A DNA stretch of 64,000 nucleotides from Varanus komodoensis (lineage: Eukaryota > Chordata > Lepidosauria > Squamata > Varanidae). Location of the stretch: positions 21,685,711 through 21,749,710 of the forward strand of contig NW_025335505.1 of assembly GCF_004798865.1 (NCBI RefSeq). Reading direction: 5' to 3'. Made by a program: the position numbers and the translations under genes. The first letter of the stretch is position 1; each line of letters starts with the position of its first letter. Below the pieces are notes generated by a model that saw only the letters and a list, made by a program, of their open reading frames with translations, made no database searches and was not told where the DNA came from. Positions 21,101 through 33,100 of the stretch are shown here, piece by piece.

Positions 21101-24100
21101 ACATTTTTCTATTGGTTCTTTTAAGTTAGGTATGTTTTATATAGATTGTCAAGAATTTGTGGTCCATTAAAGAAATACCTAGTTTTGTACAACTAATAAT
21201 CTTTAAGGGCTAGTGAGTAACTACTATGAATTGACTATGTAGTTGGATCTTGCATTAATACCTATTAATACCTATCAGAACAAATGAGAAAGGCAAATAG
21301 GTATACATACTGCTATCAGGAACTGAAATCATGATGTTGCATCCAGATTTGCACAGCTGGCTTGACTCTGAGAAAGAGCTGATATATTTCTGGTACCTTA
21401 TACCATCAAGATTAATCAAATATATGCATTGGATAGGGATGTATGGATTTTGTTCATTCCATTGCATCTATGCTTTACAGATTGTCAGACATATTTCATT
21501 CTGTTGACCACTCAGACAGAATCACATTTTTAGAATTTCAGTCTACTTACACAGTTGGCTTTAATTCATACCTGCACGGATGCTAACTTGCTCAAGTGTT
21601 CATTAGTGCAAATGTAAATTAATGCTAATGTGCATTAGTACATGTGACAATTTGCACAGATTTTACCAAAGAGTAAAATACAGTCTGCAGATCTGTGTGA
21701 ATGGGAAAAAACATACCCTGCAGCAGAAGCTGTATCTCAGATTAATAGAAATCCCAATTCATTTGAGTCCATTTTGGATTTATTTAGGGTTAGGGTTAGG
21801 AAACTGTCATTCTCTGCACATGTCTAATGGACTGCAACATGGTGAGGTGAGGCTGAGAAAATGAGCTGACAAGAAAAAACCTGAATATCTTCCCTTTCCT
21901 AAAACTTTTGGAATGTATGGGAGTATATGGAATCAGTATGTTATAGTTCAGCTTTAACTTAGGGTTAGGAAACTGTCAGTTCCTATACACATCTGTCTGA
22001 AACCTGCTGAGGCACGGGAGATAAAGTGAGCTGGCAAGAAAAAACCTGAGTGTGCTACCTTTGCTAAAAATTTCCAAATCTATATGGCAACGTTATGGCA
22101 ACGTTATGATGATGTTCAGTTAGGGTTTGAGTATGGAACCTATCATTCCCTCCGCATGTTTAAGGGTCTGGAATTCACTGAGAGGAAGGAGAAAAAGTGA
22201 GCTGCTGAGGGGAAAAAAACAACTCTGCTACAATTTCTGAAAAATTTGGAATGTATGAGTATATAAGGGGAGAGTAGGGTTAAGGTTCAGCTACTAGTTA
22301 GGATTTGGGTTCAGGAATTATACGCTCTTGGGCGCTTGCAAGAGTGTGGAACCTGCTGCAATGAGGGAGAAAGAGCAAGCTGACAGACAAAACAAAACTG
22401 ATAATAATCACTCAGCAGTGGAATATACTTCTGCCTGCCGAATATATCAGATTCATTTTTTATCTTTAGATTAGGTTGAGAAACTCTGGAACATTTCTAC
22501 CAGGCATACTGGCACAGCCTGATGGGAGTTATAGTCTAAAATATCTGGGGGACACCACTTTGGGGATGCTGAACTAGGCTATATCAGACATATAATGGGC
22601 TGTAGAAGGAGTTATGCCTAAGCAAATGTGTAATGATTATGCCTGAATATTTTAGATTTTTTAAAAATTTGATATAGATCCATGCTATATTCCACATTGC
22701 TGATCTTTCCATCAAGTTGCTTATCTATTGCTATGACAGTCTCCTAACTTACTTTGATGTTATTTTTCCAGCTCACAGAGCTTTAGAATTTTTCACGGTA
22801 CAAGAAGAAAATGTTGACTATCGTAAGGTAGGAGGCTGCCTCTTAGATACGTTTCCCTTTCTGTATCTTCTATCTGGTATAGGCTTTATAGCTTTGTTGT
22901 TTAGTTGCAAAGTCATGTCTGACCCATCACAACCCCATGGACAACATTCCTCCAGGCTCTCTTGTCCTCCACCATCCCTTGGAGTCCACCCAAGCCCACA
23001 CGCACTCCCCCAGTGACTCCATCTAGCCACCTCATCCCCTGCTGTCTCCTCCTTCTTTTGCCGCCAATCATTCCCAACATTAGGGTCTTCTCCAGTAAGT
23101 CCCTCCTTCTCATTAGGTGGCCAAAGTATTTGAGTTTCATCTTCAGTATCTGGCCTTTTAAAGGGCAGTCAGGGTTGGTCTCCTCTAAGACTGACTGAAT
23201 TGATCTCTCTGCAGCCTAAGGGACTCTCAGCTACTTTGATGTATTTTTGTTAGTATGTGGCTCATGTAAATAAATGACACAATGAATTTATCCTTTCTAA
23301 TTATTTACAAGCCAGTTACGATTATCTTCAATACACTTATTTAAAGGAATTACCAGAGTTGTGTCTGTTACCCCAAGGAAGTTGGGCATTCTGTTTATAG
23401 AGGTTTAAAGCATGGAGCGATTGTGATGAATTGTGGCCCAGGGCTGTGAAATGCTATCAGGAGAGAAGCCTTTGAATTTGATAGCCACAGTTACGAGTGT
23501 GCTCTCCCAGGGACCAGGGACTTGCTCCGTCCTTTATTCAGAACGAAAATTATCATTAGTTGGCATATGCTAAATTAGATACTGAACAAGACATTTGGTG
23601 TTGTCTCCACTCAAAGGATGGTACTCAGGGCTAATCAAATTTGACACCCTGCTTCTGCTCTAAACAAAGCTGTGCTGAGAGTCCAGCTGGACAGATTCTA
23701 TAGAAGGAAAAGCTGAGGTTTGCTACTAGACTGCTGAATTCATGCTTGGTAAAAATTTAGGCCCTAAGCACAGAATTCATTGCCACATGTTATGAGTTAG
23801 TCCAGCATAAATTTATTTTAACACCAATAAAATATATATTCCTGCAGGGCAGAGGTAGTGGTGAGTATCAACCAAGGCAACACAAAATTGCCTTGAGGTG
23901 ACATTTCAGAGGAACTGTTCTTCAAATGCTATTTTGGTGAAATTGCATGAGATGATTCACGTCCAGCATGCCCAGGGGTCATGTACAGCAGAACATGACC
24001 CCTGGTCTTTCAGCCCAAGGACTGAATTCCATTCCTGAAAAGCTCTTGGGGTGACTCCCAGGGATGGCCATTGCTGAATGCAAAGCCATCAGGCATGCCA

Positions 24101-27100
24101 GCATACTTTAGTTTAAAGCTTTTAGAGTCTGAGGGCAGAGCCCTCTGGACAGCCCTGAAGGGCAGATCAGTGCTCTGGATGCTGGATTTGGACCTCTGGC
24201 TGAGGTTCTGCTCTCCTGGCGTTTGACTTTGACTTGAATCAGCATACCTGTGCTGAGCAAATAGTGCTATCCTTTGGCCATGTCTTAAATACTGGGAATA
24301 ATATTCTCCTTTTAATGTTTTGGTTCCTGTTTCTTCCTCCTCCTCCTGCCTAGTTATTACTTACCCACCAAGATGCATTTCAGGCTGGAAACCTTTATCC
24401 TGATGCCTTTTATTCTGGTATCTGCAGGAATGGTAAGAAATGAAAGAATAAATGTTATTCTCACTCACAGACATATGCACACACGCCCTGTCTGTCTGAC
24501 TGTCTGTCCATAAAATTCATTTTATGGTTTTTATTTTTATGCTGCGCAATAGTCAAAGCACTCAGGGTGATTTAAAAAAATTACAGAACATAATATTAAA
24601 AACTTGAACAAAATAACTTAAAATAATATATACATATATTATCAGCATTGCTATTGAGAAGCTGCATTTCTTACTGCATTTATGCTAATTGGGTGGAAGT
24701 TCCTGGGGATAAACTGTAATAATATCAGTGGTGGGTCAAGCAAGATATAATTGCCTAGGAAAACTACATGGGAAACAAGCAGCTAAAAACATGACAACTA
24801 TAAAGATCATTAGTCCAGAACATCTTTCAGCCTGAGGACCAAATTCAATTTTGGAGAAATTGCCATTGCCATACTGCTCTAACAGTCAGGAAATTTTTCC
24901 TGATGTCTAGAAACATGGTGGGTCAGAAGGGCTTCCTGGGCCATCTAGTCTCGCCCGCAGCTCCAGCCAGCTCCACTCATGTAATACCCAACATACTGTT
25001 GTCCAGTCTTTCCTTGAACACCCTAATTGATTGGGCCTCTACTGGAATCTGGCTTCCTGTAACTTAAGCCCATTATTCCATGTCCTACATGCTGAGAAGA
25101 TTGAGAAGAGATGCTGGCCCTCCTCGGTGTGACAGCCTGTCAAGTATTTGAAAAGTGCTATCATTTCTCCCCCAAGTCTCCTCAAGGCTTAACATGCTCA
25201 ATCTCTCCTTACAGGGCTTTGCTTGCACTCCCCTGATCATCTTTGTTGCCCTTCTCTGAACCCTTTCCAGCTTGTCTGCATCTTTCTTGAAGTGTGGTGC
25301 CCAGAACCAGAAACAGGATGGGGCCTAGCTACTGCTGCATAGAAGGGAATCAGTACCTCCCATGATTTGGAAGCTATCTGTCTATTAATGCAGCCCAAAA
25401 TATCATCAGCTTTTTTTGCAGCCACATCACATTGTTGACTCATGCTCAGCCTGTGATTTATGACAATCCCAAGAGCCTTCTCATTTGCAGTATTTCAAAG
25501 TGATATACACAAATCATAAAAGAATAAAAATAAAGACTAATACATAGAAAGTATCATAGGTGCATAAGAAGGAAGGTAATAGTACATACTGCATTTTTAC
25601 AGGCATTTACAAAACCTTTTCAATTGCAAACCTTGCAAGAAATAAGCATATGATTGATGATTAGGTTTTCATTCTTATGCATTTATTTTGATAAAACATA
25701 TGAAAATGATTTTTCTTGAATATTTTGCTGGAAACACAATTGCTCAGATATTATATCTTTTACATATCCCAATAAATTTTTAAAAAACACATAGAGGGGA
25801 TGAGAGTTTATTCAATGATGAAATGCTGTTGCCTTTTGTCATTTCAGGAATATACCATCAAGTATCTGAAGACACGCACTGGGCACCATTTCTCAAAGCC
25901 AGCATTCACTACATTAGAAAGAATTATCCACTGCCCTGGGAAGAGGTAATAAATCCCTGATAACTGGCTCAGACTGAAAGTCCAGATGCCATGATTTTCA
26001 TAAATTACGTGTATGTTCATTTCATAAATTATGTTACTTTTCCTAAGTTATTCATTCAGAAAGAGATTGAAAGAAAAAATGTGAAATGAATCTGGGTGCT
26101 TCTTAATTAACAGGTATAAAATGGAGTACCATAAATAAATAAATAAATAAATAAATAAGTAACTTCAGGTTCTGCCCTCATGCTCTTTGACTTGTGAAAG
26201 AGCTCTTTATGCTGCTCTTAACTTTAAAGTCAGTGGAAAAATATGTACGGGCTATTTTAAAGAATCTAAGGGTGCCTTTCGTTAGGCAAATGCGGTCTCC
26301 AGTAGATGTCTTATTAATGGCTGTTTGGTAAAAGAATTCCTTGCAAGCCCAGTGGTTCCCATTTTTTTGTGATGGCACCTTTCTCTTGCTCCCATTTCTT
26401 TTCAGAATGTTCACTAGAGGAGCACTGTTGCTCTAGAGGAGCACTGCAGAGGCACTTCCCTGCTCTGCCCGATGGGCAAAGGCACCTAGCTGTACACCCA
26501 CGCCCCCCCCTTGCTGCACCTATGTCCAGGCTCTGTGTACTGGACTTGCACACCCTGAAGGGGGCTTCCTGCCCCCTGCAGCCAGGAACACAGAGGACAT
26601 CAGAGAAGGCTGGATTCCTGAGTAGGACAAACAGCCATTTGAAAGCACTTCTTGAGCAAAGAGCAGCCACCAGACAGGACTGTGTCGGCCAAGTGTGCTC
26701 CCCTGCAAGATCACAGCTGCTGGAGGCAGCCTGGCATGATGCCCCACTGCTGCCGAGGTTCCAAAGCTGTGGCTGGGCATGGGAAAGATAGCGTGTGGAC
26801 AGGGGGAAAAAAAAAGAGTGTGGAGCAGCTAATCAAAGCATGGCAGGCTCCAGCACAGCAGTTGCTAGTCAAAAGAGGACAATGGAAAATGCAGGCTAGA
26901 GCATCTGCTGCAGCCATGGCTTCTCTTGCTGCCAAATTCTATGGTAGAAATGTGGGAAGCCATGCAGAAACATTGTAACTGGGGTTACACTTACATAATA
27001 AGGCATGGTGAAGTAGGGAACCTTACAACAAGTCGCTGTTTCTCTGGGTAGTGTTATGGAAACCAAAGGTGCTATACTTCACCATGGATGCTGGGTTCAC

Positions 27101-30100
27101 ACATAATGACAAGCCATGGTTTCCAGCATGGTTTCCCACATGGCTTGTTGTTATGTGTGAATGCAGCCATAGTGTGGGTTTGTATCTCTGAATTCTCTTA
27201 ATGTACTTCATTAAGTGTATGGTTATGTGTGTTTATTGCTGCTATTCAGGCTACAGAGAAACTGGTTGCTTTCCTGTTTGGAATTGCTTCTCATATGGTG
27301 GCAGATGTGAGCTGGCATAGCTTGGGCATTGAACAAGGATTTCTCCAGGCCATGGCAGCAGTAAGTGGTGTGCCATAATATTTATTAGGCAGAGGAATTT
27401 TTGTTTGTGACCAAAGCTTACTATAACCATATTGATCTTTTGTTTTTATTGTTCCTCTTTACATATATAATCACAATATCCTGCCTGCACACAATGAATG
27501 TGAAGCCGGGAGAATGAGGGAAAGAATTTTGCTTGTGTTTACCTCCTTTTAGTAAGAATTACAACAGCCTTCCCCAGCCAGGTGCCCCTCGGCTATGGGA
27601 TGATGCAAGTTGTAGTCTAACACGTCTTGGGTAAGATCAGACTACAGATTAGCTGAGGCTACTGATGACACGGAAAACACAGATTAGAAAGCAGTGGTCA
27701 GGTGAGGCACCTGAGGAAACTTCTCATCAATTGCACCTGTATTTGGTTTTCATTAGAGTGATTAAAACAAGGGTGGATTTGCCAGCTGCTTGGATCAGCT
27801 GAGCAGTCAACCTTGAAAATGTGAAGGGAAATTTTCCTGGGAAGCACTGCATTTGTTTGCCATTGCCATTCTGATCATGTGGCAAAGTCAAATCTGGAAA
27901 GGCGGGGAAGATTTGACAGAGCTGTCAGCTTGTGCCTCAGTTGCAAAGTCTCATGCACACCTCCTCCTGCTGTTCAGTGTGGGTCAGGGATGGATCTCAG
28001 TTTACCCTCGTGTGATAGCACTGCTGCCCCTTTCTTAATCATCTGTCCCACTGTTTATCAGTATTCTGGGAATAAAGCAGTATAGCAACATTTGTTTGCT
28101 GAGCTTTAGAAAGTAAGGTATGGTACTGTTAGCAAAAAAAAGTTTACAACATAGTTCCTTAACTGGGTATTCTTCAGATGTGTTGGATAACAACTCCCAT
28201 CATCCTTAGGTAGGGAGGGTGGAGAAAATGAGAAATTATATTTCTGCTTACATACTGTTCTTACCATGATGTATACCATGTCCCTAAACCAGCCACTGCA
28301 GGAGAAGACTGGAGAATGGCCAATGTAACACCAATTCTTAAGAAGTGTTCCAGGAAATTATAGGCTGGTTAGCTTAACGTTTGTTCCAGGTAAATAGGTT
28401 GAAAGTGTTATTAAATATAAAATTAGTAAGCATAGAGAAAGACAAGTTCTGCTGAAAAACCTTCAGCATAGTTTCTGCAAAGGTAAGCTTCTGAAAGGTA
28501 ACCATTCAGAGTTCTTTGAGAGTGTCAATAAACATGTGGACAGGAGGGCTTTGGTAGACATTGTTTACCTGGATTTCCAAAAAGTGTTTGACAAAGTCTG
28601 TACCAAAGTCTTTGAGCAACATAGCAGTTGTAGAATAAGAGAGGAGGTCCTCATATAAACCAGGAACAGCTTAAAGAACAAAGTGCAGGGAGCAAGAATA
28701 AATGGTTAATTCTCCCAAAGGAGGGATATAAACAGTGGGGTCCCACAGGGATCTTTATTGGGACCAATGCTTTTTCACTTATTCATAAAGATCCTGCTTC
28801 AGGGATACCATGGGCAACTGATTGGCCACTCTCTGAACAGAATGCTGGTCAAGATGGAGCCTTGGTCATTACTCCAAAAGATATTGGAAAATAGATTACA
28901 ATTAATAATAGAAACTGTTGGAAATGTAAGAGGGTAGATGGGACTTTCTATCATATATGGTAGACTTGTGAAATAACACAAACATTTTGGAAATTGATAC
29001 ATGCAGAAATGCAGAAAATCTTTAAAGTTAAGTTTCCTATGAGTCTGAAGAACATGCTTTTGAATATCATGGCAGAGACCCTTTTAAAAAACATGTCAGA
29101 TTTATTTAAGTATATGACTATGGCAGCAAGAATCACAATAGCTTCTAAATGGAAATCACCAGAGCCCCTAACCATTGAAGAATGGAGAAATTGATTAGCA
29201 GAAAATGCAGTGATGGCAAAGCCAACTAGTTATGTAAATAGGAGACCATTAGAAGAATTTAATGACAAATGGAAATTTTATTGTGCTTAGCATGACTAAT
29301 GGAAGTTAGGGGAGTTGGGAAAGGAAAAAGGAAAGCAGTAATATTTGAACTGGTTAGAAAATCTGTTGATATATAGAATAGTGATTTTTTTTCCTTTTTG
29401 CAAACTCTCATAGAGTGTGGGAAGATATGAAAAGAGTCAGTTTTGGGGGCTTCAATATATGGGCTGAATTTGTTTACAATTCCCTTGGCAACATTGTTTA
29501 TTGTGTCCATGTTAGTCTGTTTTGTTTATATTAGTTTTTCTTTTATTCTACATTTTCTTCTGTGTATTTGTATATGTTAAGAATTTTTTTTTTTTTTAAA
29601 AGGTGTATCCTTGATCTGACCCAGCATGGCTCTTCTTACATTCTTATGTACTTCATAATTTCTCTGATCATAAATGATTTATGAACTGTAAAGTGTGTTT
29701 CTTTTTTGCCTAGATTGATTTTCATGGCTCATATTCAGAAGCTCATGCTGCTGGTGATTTTGGTAATTTCTGTATTTATGGATTCTCGAACGTTGTGCCC
29801 AAATTTCTAGTGCATTCCTAAAGATTCTTATAGGACAATCTGGTAAAAGGCAGAATTAGGCAGCCTAAAATAAGTGATTAATGTTCTGTGACAAGACAGT
29901 CTCCACAAAAAAGATTAAATCATGACACTGGTCTGAGCTCATGTACTTTTCATCAGAGGAAGAATATTCTGTTTTTTAGACATAGTTCAGCTGTAATCAG
30001 ATCTCAAGTTCCTGTTTTGGGATTGTGTATCTTATTTTAAACAACTTTTAAAATATCCAGTTGCCATTATTTTGGAGTTTCTCAGCTTCTAAAACAGTGC

Positions 30101-33100
30101 CATTCAGATGTTTAACTTCAACCAGTATGAGCAGGACTCTGGAGAACTGGTCAGGAATTATGGACATTGTAGTCTAAGACATATGGGTGGGGGTACCAGA
30201 TTGAGGACAGTTGTTCTAGAACAGTCTGATATGGAATGTCTCAACCACCTATTTATCCTAAATGGAAGAATTTTATTACCCAAAATACATCGAACTTTTA
30301 TGTGACCATAAAAGCATCTCTGGGTTTGCAGGTACCGAGTGAGACTCCTTGAAACTGCAGACTCCCATCATGTCTCTGTAGGTTTCAAAAGCTCATGGGT
30401 GAATGGTCTGGAGGGGCTGCCATTTGATCATGGCTTCCCCATTTATGTATAAAGCTGCATATATGTTGCCTTGTCTCCCTGTGATTTTATTCAACCATGG
30501 CTATGGGGTGTGTTTGCATCAGCACCCTAACTAATTATTCCTAGTCACATAGAAGAGACCCATATAGTTGATCCATCCCATATCATTGAAATATCCACAT
30601 ACAGGTAACATGTATCTGCATGGAAAAACATAATAGAGAAATGGGTGTCCTATTGCTCTTTCTGTATGTGTGAAGCAAGCCCATGCCGAAGCCTAGTTGT
30701 GCCTGTACAGTTAAGTCCTATAGTCTTCTAAACTTCCTTCATCTGAAAATCTTCTGATCCACAAAATGCCAGTGAAACTCAGATGCTTTTAGTTGCAGTA
30801 AATTTGTTTATTATTTGCTGTTGACTTATGTCCTTTTCTCTTGAATTTTAGGAGGAGATGTGTTAAGCCAGTATGAGTTTGATTTTAGTTATTTGAACTC
30901 CAGCTGGTAAGTAAAATAGCAGTGGATTTTTAATTCACACACACCAGGTACAAAGAACAGGCAAGGGGACAGTTACTAAAGGTCCATGGCTTTCAGTTTC
31001 TATCCAGTGTGATGCTGAAAAGCCAAGGCGTGGTACTAGGTAGTGCTATGCAACATGGCAGCCTACCCTGCAAATACACTATGCAGTATCGTTGTTTGTG
31101 AAACAACCCACAGTTTGCCCAGTAGAGGATTGCACTCATGGTAGGCCTTTTCCTGCCTCCTTTGTCCTCCATCTTGTATCTCAGGAGACTTGGCAGCCTA
31201 AAGCTACCTTGTTTCCTTTCCCTGCTGCAATTGTAAATTCTGCATGGTAGTTTGGACAGGAAGAGACATATAGATGTATATGTATATGTGATGTATACAT
31301 TTCCCTTTCCAAATAACCCTGATTATCCCAGCCTAAATCTCTGTTCTAAAACAAAGCCTTACTTGATAGCTGTCCAAATTAAGTGTTAGAGAAAATGGGG
31401 TAGAATGTACTTTCCCCTTTTCCCAAGAGTCTTGGGAAAGGGTATTAAAAGTGGGACCACTGGTAAGTATGGGGGGCACACTGAAAGCACTGAGGTTCTT
31501 ACTGTGAATGAGGGGGAAGTCTCCACCTCTTTTTCATGAACAAATCTCTACTGTGGTTTTGCTCTTCTTTGACAGCTCATCTTTTGACAGCTGTCGAGAG
31601 AATGCAGATTAAAAATTAACAACGATATTTGTACAGATCTCTTGCATTTTTTCAAAAGTGGTAAACCAGTGACAGCCCCTCCAAGGAGCTGCTTGAGCAC
31701 TTTGGAAGGAAGGGCTATCACTCACTGTCACTTCAGAAAATGTAAAAAGTGATTTCCAAAAAAGAACTGGGAAAAAGCCATGAAAAGCACAAAAGGGCTT
31801 GTGTTTGATGTGGGGGACACTGAGCTCGTGAGGGTTGCTCCACTGCGCTGCTTAGGCATTATTGGATTGGCTTCACCAGCAGTGGCCTTGGTGAGCTTGG
31901 TAAGAGCAACTGTGGTGTAGTGGTTATGAGCACAAGACTGGGACTCAGGCAACCTGGGCTCTAGTCAGCCCCCCAGCCGTGAAGCCAGCTGGGCAACTCT
32001 GGGCCAGTCACAGACCCTCAGCCCAAACTACTACACAGGGTTGTTGTTGTGGGGATAAGATGGAGAGCAGGAGGAGGAGGAGGTCAGCTGCTTTGAGTTC
32101 TTTAAAAAGAAAAAAAGGTGGGAAATAAATTTAATAATAAATGCAAAACAGATTTTCTTATGGGACCAGTCACCTGGGTTTGGTCACCCAATCATGGGTA
32201 CAACTTCTACAGTAAGGCATGCTCTGCAGAAAAACTGCACAAATAGGCTGCCCTGCAGGAAGACAGCCTGGCTTGCGTGGGGTGACAGCCCACTATAGCT
32301 GTTGGCCATTGCGAGTTGTTGTGTTGTACAAACCAGTCAATGTTTGTTGATTTTTAAGATGCGACAGGACTCTAGGGTTAAACAACTCTCATAGAACCCT
32401 TGGCCTGTATCCGTATCATGTAGTGTTGCACAATCCATTGGGTTCAGATAGCATGACAAACCATGTTTGTGGCTTGAATTTTTAGGATGGTGCTTGTTGG
32501 TACTGAAACCGCATTGAGCCATGATGATTATGCAAACCCAGTCACTGACTAGTAGTGGCTTTAGGCTCTGGGAATGCTAGGGACTGAAACTGGACCTTGT
32601 GTATTCCAGAGATGTGCCTTACCAGTGGGCTACAGCCTTTCATACTTTGTACATTGTCTCCTTCTTAGATGTTTACTATTATACTTCTGTAATATTTCCA
32701 ATATTCATCAGGAAACGTGGAGATGAAGGTTTGCTTTTGACATCTCGTCATATCAATGAACTTTGTAGGATTAATCCAGAATCTCTGGTGTTAATACATT
32801 TAGGTATGTACCTGTGCAGGATTTATTGTCAATTTATGAGAAGTTTTACGGCCGGGTAATGATAACTGAAGATGCTATTGTTGAGTGCACATACCTGCAG
32901 CTTCTTGAATTGTAAGTCAAAGTGAACTTTTGTGTTTTCATGTCATAAAGTGAGGACTGACTTGATAGGTTGCTGTAGATTTGATAACTTTGGCAATAAA
33001 CTTATGGGCAAGGAGGTTGTTGGGTTTAAACAAAGGTTATTCATTCTTGCTCGGTTGGAGAAGCTTAGTAAGGCTGTTGAGAGTTGAACAAGATAAAGTG

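Noticed and set aside
21784-21800. Interstitial telomere or chromosome end
   Set aside because: Only about three TTAGGG units are present, inside an intron and within a longer tandem unit; too short to be an interstitial telomere.
26314-26978. Open frames on both strands (26314-26670, 26369-26791, 26652-26978) in GPLD1 intron 4
   Set aside because: They lie in a GC-richer intronic stretch, overlap each other on both strands, lack recognisable motifs and are not flanked by phase-compatible splice sites.
31905-31990. Possible tRNA gene
   Set aside because: The box A- and box B-like elements belong to the head of a tRNA-derived SINE; no clover-leaf can be completed and the SINE body follows directly.
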